This document shows positions 16,927-33,605 of a stretch of 64,000 nucleotides of DNA, in pieces; position 1 is the stretch's first letter, and each line of letters opens with the position of its first letter. Source of the stretch: Arthrobacter sp. (GTDB taxonomy: Bacteria > Actinomycetota > Actinomycetes > Actinomycetales > Micrococcaceae). The stretch is taken from the NCBI GenBank assembly GCA_031277795.1, contig JAITLQ010000018.1, forward strand, positions 124,001 to 188,000. The letters run 5' to 3'. Both the position numbers and the translations under genes were made by a program. Below the pieces are notes generated by a model. The model searched no databases. It was not told the DNA's origin and saw only the letters and a program-made list of their open reading frames with translations.

Positions 16927-18111
16927 TCAGGCCTCGAAGAGGAGCGCCTCGCCCTGCCCGCCGCCGCCGCACAGGCTGACGGCCGCCTTGCCGCCGCCGC
17001 GGCGCTGCAACTCCATCACCGCCGTGAGCGCGAGGCGCGCGCCGGAGGCCCCGATGGGGTGTCCGAGGGCGATGGCGCCGCCGTGGAGGTTGGTGCGATC
17101 CCAGGAGTAGTCGAGGTCCTTGAGCGACTGCACGCCAACGGCCGCGAAGGCCTCGTTGATCTCGATGAAGTCCAGCTCCTCCACGCCCCAGCCGGCGCGC
17201 TTGGTCGCCGCCAGGATGGCGCCGGAGGGCTGGGACTGCAGCGAGTTGTCCGGGCCGGCCACCTGGCCGGCGGCGCCGATCGTCGCCAGGATCTCGCGGC
17301 CGTTGGCCTCGGCCCACTCGCGCGAGGCCACCACCAGGGCTGCGGCGCCGTCGGAGAGCGGCGAGGAGTTCCCGGCCGTGATGGTCCCGTCCTTGGCGAA
17401 GGCCGGGCGCAGGGCCGCGAGGGTGGCGGCCGTGGTCTCGGGGCGGACGCCCTCGTCGGCGGACACCACGGTCTCGCCCTTGCGCGTGGAGATCGTCACG
17501 GGGGCGATCTCCTCCGCGAGCAGCGCAGCTGAGGCGGCCGCGCGCTGGTGCGAGTCGGCGGCGAGTGCGTCCTGCTCCTCGCGGGTGAGCCCCAGGGGGG
17601 TGTTGTGGTTCTCGGTCGAGATGCCCATGGAGATCTTCTCGAAGGCGTCGGTGAGGCCGTCGTTGGCCACCGAGTCGACGGCGGTGAAGTCGCCGTAGTT
17701 CCACCCCATGCGTGAGCCGGGGAGGAGGTGCGGGGCGTTGGTCATGGACTCCATGCCGCCGGCGACCACCACGTCCGCCTCGCCGAGGCGGATCATGCGC
17801 GCGGCCTGCGTGACCGAGAGCAGCCCGGAGAGGCACACCTTGTTCAGCGTCTCGGCCGGGACGTCCCAGCCGATGCCGGCGCCGATGGCCGCCTGCTTGG
17901 CGGGGTTCTGGCCGCAGCCGGCCTGGACGACCTGGCCCATGAAGACGTACTCGACGGCGCCGGCCGGCACGCCGGAGCGCTCCAGCGCGTGGGAGATCGC
18001 GTGGGACCCCAAGGCCGTCGCGCTCAGGGTTGCCTGGGCTCCCTTGAGCTTGGTGAACGGGGTGCGAGCGCCGCCGAGGACAACGGCGTCCCGGGGATGC
18101 TGTGCGGACAT
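16927..18111 (-). CDS. Acetyl-CoA C-acetyltransferase (thiolase)
   Basis: This thiolase II family member condenses or cleaves acetoacetyl-CoA. The 394-residue product has nucleophile Cys93 in LNKVCLSGL, the GGMESMTNAPHLL block, INEAFAA, the catalytic GHPIGASGARL histidine and the second active cysteine in SLCGGGGQGEALLFEA. These support a biosynthetic-type acetyl-CoA acetyltransferase rather than a long-chain beta-oxidation enzyme; the sequence alone cannot separate atoB, phbA or fadA roles. The ATG at 18111 follows GGAGGAAATC. It lies on the minus strand between rplL and rpoB, interrupting the ribosomal/RNA-polymerase cluster. Confidence 0.92.
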   Translation of the reverse strand: MSAQHPRDAVVLGGARTPFTKLKGAQATLSATALGSHAISHALERSGVPAGAVEYVFMGQVVQAGCGQNPAKQAAIGAGIGWDVPAETLNKVCLSGLLSVTQAARMIRLGEADVVVAGGMESMTNAPHLLPGSRMGWNYGDFTAVDSVANDGLTDAFEKISMGISTENHNTPLGLTREEQDALAADSHQRAAASAALLAEEIAPVTISTRKGETVVSADEGVRPETTAATLAALRPAFAKDGTITAGNSSPLSDGAAALVVASREWAEANGREILATIGAAGQVAGPDNSLQSQPSGAILAATKRAGWGVEELDFIEINEAFAAVGVQSLKDLDYSWDRTNLHGGAIALGHPIGASGARLALTAVMELQRRGGGKAAVSLCGGGGQGEALLFEA

Positions 18112-18184
18112 GATTTCCTCCTGCTGCGCGCCGGCGCGGGGGCGGGCGCTGTGCCAGACGGGCCGGGTGTGCCCTTCCCGGGTA

Positions 18185-18213
18185 ACCCTACCGGCGCGCA
18201 TGAGGTGCGTCAC
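18185..18213 (-). promoter_or_regulatory. Promoter of the thiolase gene with small dyad
   Basis: On the minus strand GTGACG (18213-18208) and TAGGGT (18190-18185) are 17 bp apart. A short inverted repeat, AGGTG-n5-CACCT (18203-18217), overlaps the -35 and could be an operator. Confidence 0.45.
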
Positions 18214-18361
18214 ACCTGGCGGGTAGGGGGAGGGTGCGCGGGGTGGGCGAGGGGTGGTCGCGCGGGCCGTTCACCCGGGGCGTGAGCGCCGGGGCAAGCC
18301 GCCACGCTGGGTGGCGCGGGGCAGAGTAGCGCAGATCACGCACTTGACGCGCCCAGGGGTA

Positions 18362-18390
18362 TCGACATGCTTGCCATCCTGTCCTAGGAT
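18362..18390 (+). promoter_or_regulatory. Promoter of rpoB-rpoC
   Basis: TCGACA (18362-18367) and TAGGAT (18385-18390), exactly 17 bp apart, are the best consensus match in the window. The start near 18397 leaves a 130-nt leader containing CGCGCTCAGCGCG-type pairing and the string TCATATAGCGG, which recurs before rpoA. Confidence 0.7.
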
Positions 18391-18527
18391 GGACCTTTGC
18401 GGCTTCCCAGTCCTCAGTCTGACCTTCATATAGCGGTGGGTCGGCTCCCGTTGCGGTGCCCGCGCTCAGCGCGGACAGAGGGGGAGTCGCCAACCGGAAA
18501 CAATGACGGTCTGTGGAAGGATCCCTC

Positions 18528-22034
<3,507 letters not shown>

Positions 22035-22041
22035 GTAGCGC

Positions 22042-22073
22042 GGCGGTGACCGGGCACCCGCCCGGTCGCCGCC
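22042..22073 (+). terminator. rpoB-rpoC intergenic hairpin (attenuator or processing site)
   Basis: Arms 22042-22055 and 22060-22073 pair over 14 bp with one wobble; no U-tract follows. It may tune rpoC relative to rpoB, since no separate rpoC promoter was seen. Confidence 0.5.
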
Positions 22074-22170
22074 CCCTCAGCCCTCCACTCCGTCGTCGTG
22101 CGTTCATGAACAAGCCAACGCCAGCGACGACGACGACTTCCGAACTTCACTGAAAGAGAGCAAGGACCAC

Positions 22171-26058
<3,888 letters not shown>

Positions 26059-26074
26059 TCCGTCGAACGGCTGA

Positions 26075-26112
26075 AAGGGCCCGTCCTCCCCACCAGGGGA
26101 GGGCGGGCCCTT
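26075..26112 (+). terminator. Terminator of rpoBC
   Basis: Arms 26075-26091 and 26096-26112 form a 17-bp stem with one wobble and the loop ACCA, followed by CCGCTT. Confidence 0.85.
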
Positions 26113-26166
26113 CCGCTTGCCTGGGGTCCGTGCCGGGCCTGGACCCGAGGCCGGGTGGAGGCCGTG

Positions 26167-26250
26167 GTGACCGGGACGCTCGGGTGACTGGACGGCTCGG
26201 GTGACTGGGGCGACCGGGCTGACCAGGCGACCGGGACGCCCGGGCGACCG
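26167..26250 (+). repeat. 17-bp degenerate tandem repeat, about 5 copies
   Basis: Units begin at 26167, 26184, 26201, 26218 and 26235, for example GTGACCGGGACGCTCGG and GTGACTGGACGGCTCGG. The last unit is short by one base. The shared core is GTGACYGG...CGG. Confidence 0.65.
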
Positions 26251-26273
26251 CACGCCGTCGGACACCTTCTGGG

Positions 26274-26340
26274 TTTGCCCACCCTTTTTGCGCTGTGCCC
26301 CGGGGAATACCCGGGGCACAGCGCAAAAACCATGGGCAAA
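26274..26340. repeat. Large intergenic palindrome, 31-nt arms
   Basis: Arms 26274-26304 and 26310-26340 surround GAATA. Twenty inner base pairs are perfect, then three mismatches, then eight outer pairs. It lies about 160 bp beyond the rpoC terminator and resembles a REP-type element or a second, bidirectional terminator. Confidence 0.75.
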
Positions 26341-26410
26341 GCCGGAGGGCGCTGCGAGGCGTGCGGTGCGACGGCCATGGGTGGACGGTCGCCGGTAGAG
26401 CGGGGGGAGC

Positions 26411-26504
26411 GCCCGACGGCGGGTGGTCACCGGGGTGCCGGGGGAGCGCCGCCGGGGCGTGAGGGGCGGTAGATGGGGTGTGGCGAGTGCCCGACGGCGG
26501 GTGG
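26411..26504. repeat. Two copies of GCCCGACGGCGGGTGG intergenic repeat
   Basis: Copies at 26411-26426 and 26489-26504 are identical over 16 bp and both continue with a variant of TCRCCGG. The same motif recurs near 44513, 48206 and 48233. Confidence 0.6.
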
Positions 26505-26527
26505 TCGCCGGTGTGGGGAGGCCCACC

Positions 26528-26556
26528 TTGGGACTTGCCTGATCTCCTGCTAGAGT
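26528..26556 (+). promoter_or_regulatory. Promoter of rpsL-rpsG-fusA
   Basis: TTGGGA (26528-26533) and TAGAGT (26551-26556), 17 bp apart. The start near 26563 gives a leader of roughly 190 nt. Confidence 0.6.
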
Positions 26557-26752
26557 GTTAACGAGAGTTTTTTGTTGTGGCGAAGTGGACCCAGTCCGTG
26601 CCGCGCGCAGGTTGCGCGGCGTACGCCACACTTTCGCACGCCTACGGTCGTTTTGTCCGGTCCGCGCGAGGAAAACGACCGCGTCGAGTGCGCCGGCGGT
26701 GCAAACAGCCAAGGCGAATTCGGCATCCACTTCAACATTGGAGGACACGAAA

Positions 26753-27127
26753 GTGCCTACTATTCAGCAGCTGGTCCGTAAGGGCCGGACGCCGAAGGTC
26801 TCCAAGACCAAGGCGCCCGCGCTCAAGGGCAACCCCATGCGTCGTGGCGTGTGCACCCGTGTGTACACCACCACCCCGAAGAAGCCGAACTCCGCCCTGC
26901 GTAAGGTCGCCCGCGTGCGCCTCGCCGGTGGCGTCGAGGTCACCGCTTACATCCCGGGTGTGGGCCACAACCTGCAGGAGCACTCCATCGTGCTGGTGCG
27001 CGGCGGTCGCGTGAAGGACCTTCCGGGTGTCCGTTACAAGATCGTCCGCGGCGCCCTCGACACCCAGGGTGTCAAGGATCGCGGCCAGGCTCGTTCCCGC
27101 TACGGCGCCAAGAAGGAGAAGAAGTAA
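26753..27127 (+). CDS. rpsL: 30S ribosomal protein S12
   Basis: S12 shapes the decoding centre. The 124-residue product has the [19 protein letters not shown] loop and [17 protein letters not shown]. Lys43 and Lys88, the classical streptomycin-resistance positions, are wild type. The start is GTG at 26753 after TTGGAGGACACGAAA. The stop overlaps the rpsG start in TAATG. Confidence 0.98.
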   Translation: MPTIQQLVRKGRTPKVSKTKAPALKGNPMRRGVCTRVYTTTPKKPNSALRKVARVRLAGGVEVTAYIPGVGHNLQEHSIVLVRGGRVKDLPGVRYKIVRGALDTQGVKDRGQARSRYGAKKEKK

Positions 27128-27597
27128 TGCCTCGCAAGGGTCCCGCGCCGAAGCGCCCCATCGTTCTCGATCCGGTCTACGGCTCCCAGCTGGTCACCCA
27201 GCTGATCAACAAGGTGCTGCAGGACGGCAAGAAGTCCACCGCCGAGCGCATCGTCTACGGTGCTCTTGAGGGCGCCCAGGCCAAGACCGGTTCCGACCCG
27301 GTGGCCACGCTCAAGAAGGCCATGGACAACATCAAGCCGGCCCTCGAGGTCCGCTCCCGCCGCGTCGGTGGCGCCACCTACCAGGTGCCCGTCGAGGTCA
27401 AGCCGGGCCGCTCCACGGCCCTGGCCCTGCGCTGGCTGGTCGGCTTCTCGAAGGCTCGCCGCGAGAAGACCATGACCGAGCGTCTCATGAACGAGATCCT
27501 GGACGCCTCGAACGGCCTGGGTGCCGCGGTCAAGCGCCGCGAGGACACCCACAAGATGGCCGAGTCGAACAAGGCCTTCGCTCACTACCGCTGGTAA
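27127..27597 (+). CDS. rpsG: 30S ribosomal protein S7
   Basis: S7 nucleates assembly of the 30S head and contacts E-site tRNA. The 156-residue product starts [20 protein letters not shown] and has [15 protein letters not shown] and [38 protein letters not shown]. Its ATG shares a base with the rpsL stop, so the two are translationally coupled. A hairpin separates it from fusA. Confidence 0.98.
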   Translation: MPRKGPAPKRPIVLDPVYGSQLVTQLINKVLQDGKKSTAERIVYGALEGAQAKTGSDPVATLKKAMDNIKPALEVRSRRVGGATYQVPVEVKPGRSTALALRWLVGFSKARREKTMTERLMNEILDASNGLGAAVKRREDTHKMAESNKAFAHYRW

Positions 27598-27608
27598 GAA
27601 CGCCCCGT

Positions 27609-27634
27609 CGGGGCCCGGGGTAACCCGGGCCCCG
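27609..27634 (+). terminator. rpsG-fusA intergenic hairpin
   Basis: An 11-bp GC stem (27609-27619 with 27624-27634) with loop GTAA and no U-tract. It is probably an attenuator or mRNA-stability element inside the operon. Confidence 0.45.
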
Positions 27635-27659
27635 GCGGTCCTCATCCAAAGGAGACACC

Positions 27660-29774
27660 GTGGCACTCGACGTGCTCACCGACCTGAACAAGGTCCGCAA
27701 CATCGGCATCATGGCGCACATCGATGCCGGCAAGACCACCACCACGGAGCGCATCCTCTTTTACACGGGTGTGAACCACAAGCTGGGCGAGACGCACGAC
27801 GGTGCCTCGACGACCGACTGGATGGAGCAGGAGAAGGAGCGCGGCATCACCATCACGTCCGCGGCCGTCTCTGCTTACTGGAACGGTAACCAGATCAACA
27901 TTATCGACACCCCCGGTCACGTTGACTTCACGGTCGAGGTCGAGCGCTCCCTGCGCGTGCTCGACGGCGCCGTTGCCGTCTTCGATGGCAAGGAGGGCGT
28001 GGAGCCCCAGTCCGAGACGGTGTGGCGCCAGGCCGATAAGTACGACGTCCCGCGCATCTGCTTCGTCAACAAGATGGACAAGATGGGTGCCGACTTCTAC
28101 TTCACGGTCGACACGATCATCAACCGCCTGGGTGCCACCCCGCTGGTGATGCAGCTGCCGATCGGCTCGGAGTCCGAGTTCACCGGCGTCGTCGACCTGC
28201 TGTCGATGAAGGCCTTCGTCTGGGAGGGCGACGCCAAGGGCGACGTCACCATGGGCGCGAACTACGAGACCCTGGAGATCCCCGCTGACCTCCAGGCCAA
28301 GGCCGAGGAGTACCGCGCCAAGCTCGTTGAGCAGGTCGCCGAGTCCTCCGACGAGCTCATGGAGAAGTACCTGGAGGGCGAGGAGCTCTCCATCGACGAG
28401 CTCAAGGCTGGCATCCGCAAGCTGACGATCACGTCCGCCGCGTACCCCGTGTTCTGTGGCTCCGCCTTCAAGAACCGCGGCGTGCAGCCGATGCTGGACG
28501 CGGTCATCGACTTCCTGCCGTCCCCGCTGGACGTGCCGGACATGGTCGGTCACGACCCGAAGAACGAGGAGATCGAGCTGGTGCGCAAGCCCAGCGAGGA
28601 CGAGCCGTTCTCCGCCCTGGCGTTCAAGATCGCCGCTCACCCGTTCTTCGGTCAGCTGACCTTCGTGCGCGTGTACTCGGGCCACCTCGATTCCGGTGCC
28701 CAGGTGCTCAACTCCACGAAGCAGAAGAAGGAGCGCGTTGGCAAGCTCTTCCAGATGCACGCCAACAAGGAGCAGCCCGTCGAGGAGCTGCACGCCGGCC
28801 ACATCTACGCCGTGATCGGCCTCAAGGACACGACCACGGGCGATACGCTCTGCGATCCGCAGAACCCCATCGTTCTTGAGTCGATGACCTTCCCCGAGCC
28901 GGTCATCTTCGTGGCCATCGAGCCCAAGACCAAGGGTGACCAGGAGAAGCTCTCCACGGCCATCCAGAAGCTTTCGGCTGAGGACCCGACCTTCACGGTC
29001 TCCCTCAACGAGGACACCGGCCAGACCGAAATCGGCGGCATGGGCGAGCTCCACCTGGACATCCTGGTGGACCGCATGCGTCGCGAGTTCCGCGTCGAGG
29101 CCAACGTTGGCAAGCCGCAGGTTGCTTACCGCGAGACCATCAAGAAGAAGGCCGAGAAGGTCGACTTCACGCACAAGAAGCAGACGGGTGGCTCCGGCCA
29201 GTTCGCCAAGGTGCAGGTCACGTTCGAGCCCCTGGACACGGCCGATGGCGAGCTCTACGAGTTCGTCAACGCCGTCACCGGCGGCCGCATCCCGCGCGAG
29301 TACATCCCCTCCGTGGATCAGGGCATCCAGTCCGCCATGCAGCTCGGCGTCCTCGCCGGCTACCCCATGGTGGGCGTCAAGGCCACCCTGCTCGACGGCG
29401 CTTACCACGACGTTGACTCCTCCGAAATGGCGTTCAAGGTCGCCGGCTCGCAGGTGTTCAAGGAGGGTGCCCGCCGCGCGAACCCCGTGCTGCTCGAGCC
29501 CCTCATGAACGTTGAGGTGCGTACCCCCGAGGAGTACATGGGCGACGTCATCGGCGACCTGAACTCCCGCCGCGGCTCCATCCAGTCCATGGAGGATGCC
29601 GCCGGTGTGAAGGTCATCAAGGCAGCCGTGCCGCTCTCCGAGATGTTCGGCTACATCGGCGACCTGCGTTCCAAGACGCAGGGCCGTGCCGTGTACTCGA
29701 TGGAGTTCAGCGCGTACGCCGAGGTCCCGAAGGCTGTTGCCGACGAGATCATCCAGAAGTCCCGCGGCGAGTAA
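27660..29774 (+). CDS. fusA: Elongation factor G
   Basis: This GTPase drives ribosomal translocation and helps recycling. The 704-residue product has the P-loop [19 protein letters not shown], switch regions RGITITSAA and [21 protein letters not shown], the [10 protein letters not shown] guanine-specificity motif, and EF-G domains II-V through IQKSRGE. The GTG at 27660 follows AAAGGAGACACC. It is followed by a hairpin and a separate tuf promoter. Confidence 0.98.
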   Translation: MALDVLTDLNKVRNIGIMAHIDAGKTTTTERILFYTGVNHKLGETHDGASTTDWMEQEKERGITITSAAVSAYWNGNQINIIDTPGHVDFTVEVERSLRVLDGAVAVFDGKEGVEPQSETVWRQADKYDVPRICFVNKMDKMGADFYFTVDTIINRLGATPLVMQLPIGSESEFTGVVDLLSMKAFVWEGDAKGDVTMGANYETLEIPADLQAKAEEYRAKLVEQVAESSDELMEKYLEGEELSIDELKAGIRKLTITSAAYPVFCGSAFKNRGVQPMLDAVIDFLPSPLDVPDMVGHDPKNEEIELVRKPSEDEPFSALAFKIAAHPFFGQLTFVRVYSGHLDSGAQVLNSTKQKKERVGKLFQMHANKEQPVEELHAGHIYAVIGLKDTTTGDTLCDPQNPIVLESMTFPEPVIFVAIEPKTKGDQEKLSTAIQKLSAEDPTFTVSLNEDTGQTEIGGMGELHLDILVDRMRREFRVEANVGKPQVAYRETIKKKAEKVDFTHKKQTGGSGQFAKVQVTFEPLDTADGELYEFVNAVTGGRIPREYIPSVDQGIQSAMQLGVLAGYPMVGVKATLLDGAYHDVDSSEMAFKVAGSQVFKEGARRANPVLLEPLMNVEVRTPEEYMGDVIGDLNSRRGSIQSMEDAAGVKVIKAAVPLSEMFGYIGDLRSKTQGRAVYSMEFSAYAEVPKAVADEIIQKSRGE

Positions 29775-29789
29775 GCCGGGCGGATCCGG

Positions 29790-29820
29790 GACGGGGCCCA
29801 TCGCTTCGATGGGCCCCGTC
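29790..29820 (+). terminator. Terminator between fusA and tuf
   Basis: Perfect 14-bp arms (29790-29803 and 29807-29820) with a CTT triloop. Confidence 0.75.
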
Positions 29821-29887
29821 TCACCGGGCATCGCTGTTATGGCGGTGTCCGGACGAGAACCGGTTCGCCCCCAGCGCACCGGAGATT

Positions 29888-29916
29888 TCAACATCTTACG
29901 TAGCCATCAGTAGACT
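29888..29916 (+). promoter_or_regulatory. Promoter of tuf
   Basis: TCAACA (29888-29893) and TAGACT (29911-29916), spaced 17 bp; the leader is about 64 nt. It fits independent high-level tuf expression. Confidence 0.6.
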
Positions 29917-29986
29917 GGATTCAAGTCTTGCCCGCGTAACCGTGCGGGCAGATATCCACTGCTGAAGAACAGTTCTAGGAGGAACA

Positions 29987-31177
29987 GTGGCGAAGGCAAA
30001 GTTCGAGCGCAGCAAGCCGCACGTCAACGTTGGCACCATCGGTCACGTCGACCACGGCAAGACCACGCTGACTGCCGCCATCTCGAAGGTGCTTGCTGAC
30101 AAGTACCCGGACGTGAACGAGCAGCGCGACTTCTCGGCGATCGACTCCGCCCCGGAGGAGCGCCAGCGCGGCATCACGATCAACATCTCCCACATCGAGT
30201 ACCAGACGGACAAGCGTCACTACGCTCACGTCGATGCTCCGGGTCACGCCGACTACATCAAGAACATGATCACCGGCGCTGCTCAGATGGACGGTGCCAT
30301 CCTCGTGGTCGCCGCCACCGACGGCCCGATGGCTCAGACCCGCGAGCACGTGCTCCTGGCCCGCCAGGTTGGCGTGCCGGCGCTGCTGGTGGCCCTGAAC
30401 AAGTCCGACATGGTCGACGACGAGGAGCTGCTTGACCTCGTCGAGATGGAGGTCCGCGAGCTGCTGTCCTCCCAGGAGTTCGACGGCGACAACGCTCCCG
30501 TCGTGCGCGTCTCGGCCCTCAAGGCCCTCGAGGGTGACCCCCAGTGGGTCAAGTCGGTCGAGGACCTCATGGAGGCCGTTGACTCCTTCATCCCGGATCC
30601 GGTCCGCGACAAGGACAAGCCGTTCCTGATGCCGATCGAGGACGTCTTCACGATCACCGGTCGTGGCACCGTCGTCACGGGCCGCGCCGAGCGTGGCACG
30701 CTGAAGATCAACTCCGAGGTCGAGATCGTGGGTCTGCGCGACCTGCAGAAGACCACGGTCACGGGCATCGAGATGTTCCACAAGCAGCTCGACGAGGCCT
30801 GGGCCGGCGAGAACTGTGGCCTGCTGCTTCGCGGCATCAAGCGCGAGGACGTGGAGCGCGGTCAGGTCGTCGTGGCCCCCGGTTCCGTGACCCCGCACAC
30901 CGAGTTCGAGGGCACCGCCTACATCCTGTCCAAGGATGAGGGTGGCCGCCACAACCCGTTCTACTCGAACTACCGCCCGCAGTTCTACTTCCGCACCACC
31001 GACGTCACCGGCGTCATCACGCTGCCCGAGGGCACCGAGATGGTCATGCCCGGCGACACCACGGAGATGAAGGTTGACCTGATTCAGCCCATCGCCATGG
31101 AAGAGGGCCTCGGCTTCGCCATCCGTGAGGGTGGCCGCACCGTTGGCTCGGGCCGCGTCACCAAGATCATCAAGTGA
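29987..31177 (+). CDS. tuf: Elongation factor Tu
   Basis: EF-Tu delivers aminoacyl-tRNA to the ribosome. The 396-residue product has the P-loop [60 protein letters not shown] and the C-terminal beta-barrel ending [15 protein letters not shown]. The GTG at 29987 follows the very strong site CTAGGAGGAACA. It lies on its own transcription unit between a promoter and a 17-bp terminator. No second copy lies in the window. Confidence 0.98.
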   Translation: MAKAKFERSKPHVNVGTIGHVDHGKTTLTAAISKVLADKYPDVNEQRDFSAIDSAPEERQRGITINISHIEYQTDKRHYAHVDAPGHADYIKNMITGAAQMDGAILVVAATDGPMAQTREHVLLARQVGVPALLVALNKSDMVDDEELLDLVEMEVRELLSSQEFDGDNAPVVRVSALKALEGDPQWVKSVEDLMEAVDSFIPDPVRDKDKPFLMPIEDVFTITGRGTVVTGRAERGTLKINSEVEIVGLRDLQKTTVTGIEMFHKQLDEAWAGENCGLLLRGIKREDVERGQVVVAPGSVTPHTEFEGTAYILSKDEGGRHNPFYSNYRPQFYFRTTDVTGVITLPEGTEMVMPGDTTEMKVDLIQPIAMEEGLGFAIREGGRTVGSGRVTKIIK

Positions 31178-31224
31178 CTTTGAGCCACTGATGGTCGCGG
31201 CTCCCTGAGGGAGCTGACGCCAAG

Positions 31225-31263
31225 AAAGGGGCCCACGCACCGCACGGTGCGTGGGCCCCTTTT
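31225..31263 (+). terminator. Terminator of tuf
   Basis: A 17-bp stem (31225-31241 with 31246-31262), loop GCAC, followed by TTTTGC: a canonical intrinsic terminator. Confidence 0.92.
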
Positions 31264-31369
31264 GCTGTAGCGCCCGACGTCGTGCCAGGCCTGAGGTGCC
31301 TCGCGCACCGCAGGGCGGGGAGACGGGGGAGGGGCCGTGCGGGGCACCTCACACGGGCATCGATTGGCG

Positions 31370-31398
31370 TTGCCTAGCAGAACATGACAGACTAGAGG
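31370..31398 (+). promoter_or_regulatory. Promoter of the S10 operon
   Basis: TTGCCT (31370-31375) and TAGAGG (31393-31398), 17 bp apart. The start would lie near 31405. Confidence 0.55.
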
Positions 31399-31679
31399 GG
31401 TTGTCGTGTTCTCACGGCTCGTCGCTGCGGCTCTTTGGGGCCGAACGGGCGAGGCGGAAAGAGCGACACACCGATCCCTGAAGCAAGAGCGTGCTCTTGT
31501 GTGCTCACCGAGTACGCGACACGCCCGAGTGCGGGGGTCGGAGCCTCGGCGGGGCGAGGAACCCTGGGCTTGCCCAGGATTCGGTCCGTCGACCGGCGTG
31601 CTAGGAGCTTGAGAGGTTTTCGGGCTCCCGTTCGGCACCAACACATTCATAGTGCTACCGAAAGAAAGAGGCCCAAGCC
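31399..31679 (+). promoter_or_regulatory. Long leader (about 275 nt) of the S10 operon
   Basis: No gene is supported. The leader contains a CAAGAGC-GT-GCTCTTG hairpin near 31483-31500. Gammaproteobacterial S10 leaders are bound by L4, but nothing here specifically resembles that RNA; regulation by a ribosomal protein is only a possibility. Confidence 0.35.
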
Positions 31680-31988
31680 ATGGCGGGACAGAAGATCCGC
31701 ATCCGGCTGAAGTCGTACGACCACGAGGTCATCGACACGTCCGCCCGCAAGATCGTTGACACGGTCACTCGCGCCGGCGCCACTGTTGTTGGCCCCGTGC
31801 CGCTGCCGACGGAGAAGAACGTGTACTGCGTCATCCGTTCGCCCCACAAGTACAAGGACAGCCGCGAGCACTTCGAGATGCGCACTCACAAGCGCCTCAT
31901 CGACATCGTGGACCCGACTCCGAAGGCCGTGGATTCGCTGATGCGTCTCGACCTGCCGGCGGACGTCAACATCGAAATCAAGCTCTGA
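31680..31988 (+). CDS. rpsJ: 30S ribosomal protein S10
   Basis: S10 (NusE) works in the 30S head and in antitermination with NusB. The 102-residue product starts [19 protein letters not shown] and contains [35 protein letters not shown] with the usual length. The ATG at 31680 follows GAAAGAAAGAGG. It opens the S10 operon, whose genes run to rpsQ with gaps of under 55 bp or overlaps. Confidence 0.98.
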   Translation: MAGQKIRIRLKSYDHEVIDTSARKIVDTVTRAGATVVGPVPLPTEKNVYCVIRSPHKYKDSREHFEMRTHKRLIDIVDPTPKAVDSLMRLDLPADVNIEIKL

Positions 31989-32008
31989 GAGGGAGGTGCT
32001 GAGAGACT

Positions 32009-32659
32009 ATGACCGCATCCCGTAATGTGAAGGGCCTGCTGGGCACGAAGCTCGGCATGACCCAGGTCTGGGACAGCAATAACAACCTGATCCCCGTCAC
32101 GGTCGTCAAGGCCGACGCGAACGTCGTCACCCAGCTGCGCACCCAGGAGAAGGACGGCTACGTCGCTCTCCAGATCGCCGCCGGTCAGATCGACCCGCGC
32201 AAGGTCACCCAGCCGGTTGCCGGCCACTTCAAGGCCGCCGGTGTCACGCCGCGCCGCCACGTGGTCGAGCTGCGCACCGCCGACGCCGCCGAGTACAACC
32301 TCGGCCAGGAACTGTCGGTTGAACTGTTCGAGGCCGGCCAGAAGGTCGACGTCGTCGGAACGTCCAAGGGTAAGGGCTTCGCCGGCGTCATGAAGCGTCA
32401 CGGCTTCTCGGGCGTGAGCGCCTCGCACGGTGCCCACAAGAACCACCGCAAGCCGGGTTCGATCGGCGAGGCCTCGACCCCGTCGCGCGTGTTCAAGGGC
32501 CAGCGCATGGCCGGCCGCATGGGTGCCGTCCGCCACACGACCCTGAACCTCACGGTTCACGGTGTCGACGCGGAGAACAACCTCCTGCTCATCAAGGGCG
32601 CCGTCCCCGGCGCTCGTGGCCAGGTCGTCCTGGTCCGCTCTGCCGTGAAGGGAGCCTGA
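32009..32659 (+). CDS. rplC: 50S ribosomal protein L3
   Basis: L3 is an early assembly protein whose finger reaches the peptidyl-transferase centre. The 216-residue product has [14 protein letters not shown] at the N-terminus and [16 protein letters not shown]...[23 protein letters not shown] in the central extension. The ATG at 32009 follows GAGGGAGGTGC. rplD starts 5 bp after its stop. Confidence 0.98.
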   Translation: MTASRNVKGLLGTKLGMTQVWDSNNNLIPVTVVKADANVVTQLRTQEKDGYVALQIAAGQIDPRKVTQPVAGHFKAAGVTPRRHVVELRTADAAEYNLGQELSVELFEAGQKVDVVGTSKGKGFAGVMKRHGFSGVSASHGAHKNHRKPGSIGEASTPSRVFKGQRMAGRMGAVRHTTLNLTVHGVDAENNLLLIKGAVPGARGQVVLVRSAVKGA

Positions 32660-32664
32660 TCACT

Positions 32665-33270
32665 ATGGCTACGAAGGCAATCAAGGTGGATCTCCCCTCG
32701 GAGATCTTCGACGTTCAGACCAACGTGCCGCTGCTGCACCAGGTCGTCGTGGCTCAGCTTGCCGCCGCCCGCCAGGGTACGCACAAGACCAAGAACCGCG
32801 GCGAGGTGTCCGGCGCCGGTCGCAAGCCGTTCAAGCAGAAGGGCACCGGCCGCGCCCGTCAGGGTTCGATCCGCGCTCCTCACATGACCGGTGGTGGCGT
32901 GGTCCACGGCCCGCAGCCGCGTGACTACTCGCAGCGCACCCCCAAGAAGATGAAGGCCGCCGCCCTGCGCGGCGCCCTCTCGGATCGCGCCCGCAACGGC
33001 CGCATCCACATCGTTGAGGCCCTGGTTTCCGGCGAGAAGCCGTCCACCAAGGAAGCCAAGGCGACCCTGCGTTCGCTCTCCGAGCGCAAGAACCTGCTCG
33101 TGGTTCTCGACCGCGCCAACGACATTGCCGCTCTTTCGGTGCGCAATCTCGATGAAGTGCACGCCCTCTACGTCGACCAGCTGAACACGTACGACGTGCT
33201 CGTTGCTGACGATGTGGTGTTCACCAAGGCTGCGTTCGATGCCCTGGTCAACAAGGAGGACGCCAAGTGA
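32665..33270 (+). CDS. rplD: 50S ribosomal protein L4
   Basis: L4 lines the exit tunnel and in some bacteria represses the S10 operon. The 201-residue product has the basic tunnel loop [43 protein letters not shown] and the Rossmann-like C-terminal half with [11 protein letters not shown]. The stop overlaps the GTG of rplW by 4 bp (GTGA). Confidence 0.97.
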   Translation: MATKAIKVDLPSEIFDVQTNVPLLHQVVVAQLAAARQGTHKTKNRGEVSGAGRKPFKQKGTGRARQGSIRAPHMTGGGVVHGPQPRDYSQRTPKKMKAAALRGALSDRARNGRIHIVEALVSGEKPSTKEAKATLRSLSERKNLLVVLDRANDIAALSVRNLDEVHALYVDQLNTYDVLVADDVVFTKAAFDALVNKEDAK

Positions 33271-33575
33271 GCTCCGCGATCAACAAGTCCCTGCACGACG
33301 TTCTCGTCGCGCCGGTCGTGTCCGAGAAGTCTTACAACTTGATCGACGAGGGCCAGTACACGTTTATCGTGGACAGCCGTTCGAACAAGACGGAGATCAA
33401 GGCCGCCGTGGAGTCCATCTACGGCGTCAAGGTCGCCTCGGTCAACACCATCAATCGCCCGGGCAAGCGCGTTCGCACGCGCTTCGGTTTCGGTGCGCGC
33501 AAGGACACCAAGCGCGCCATCGTCACCCTCAAGGGCGATGCCACCATCGATATCTTCGGCGGTCCGCTCGCCTGA
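33267..33575 (+). CDS. rplW: 50S ribosomal protein L23
   Basis: L23 sits at the tunnel exit and docks trigger factor and SRP. The 102-residue product has [28 protein letters not shown] and [22 protein letters not shown]. The GTG start overlaps the rplD stop, indicating coupled translation. rplB follows after 30 bp. Confidence 0.96.
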   Translation: MSSAINKSLHDVLVAPVVSEKSYNLIDEGQYTFIVDSRSNKTEIKAAVESIYGVKVASVNTINRPGKRVRTRFGFGARKDTKRAIVTLKGDATIDIFGGPLA

Positions 33576-33605
33576 GCGGAGACCACTTTAACGAGGAACT
33601 AAAAC

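Larger units (their letters stand above)
26113..26527. other. Repeat-rich non-coding region between rpoC and rpsL
   Basis: No gene is supported here. The stretch holds five 17-bp degenerate tandem units (26167-26250), a 31-bp-arm palindrome (26274-26340) and two copies of an interspersed GCCCGACGGCGGGTGG repeat (26411 and 26489) 78 bp apart. The open frames across it are by-products of the palindrome and high GC. Confidence 0.7.

Noticed and set aside
22042-22073. Full terminator between rpoB and rpoC
   Set aside because: There is no U-tract and no rpoC promoter, so complete termination would silence an essential gene; it is kept only as an attenuator or processing hairpin.
26272-26472. Short open frames across the palindrome
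   Set aside because: The peptides mirror the two palindrome arms and have no ribosome-binding site.
26113-26527. Possible insertion-sequence remnant
   Set aside because: Inverted and direct repeats exist, but there is no transposase fragment and no target-site duplication that I can see.
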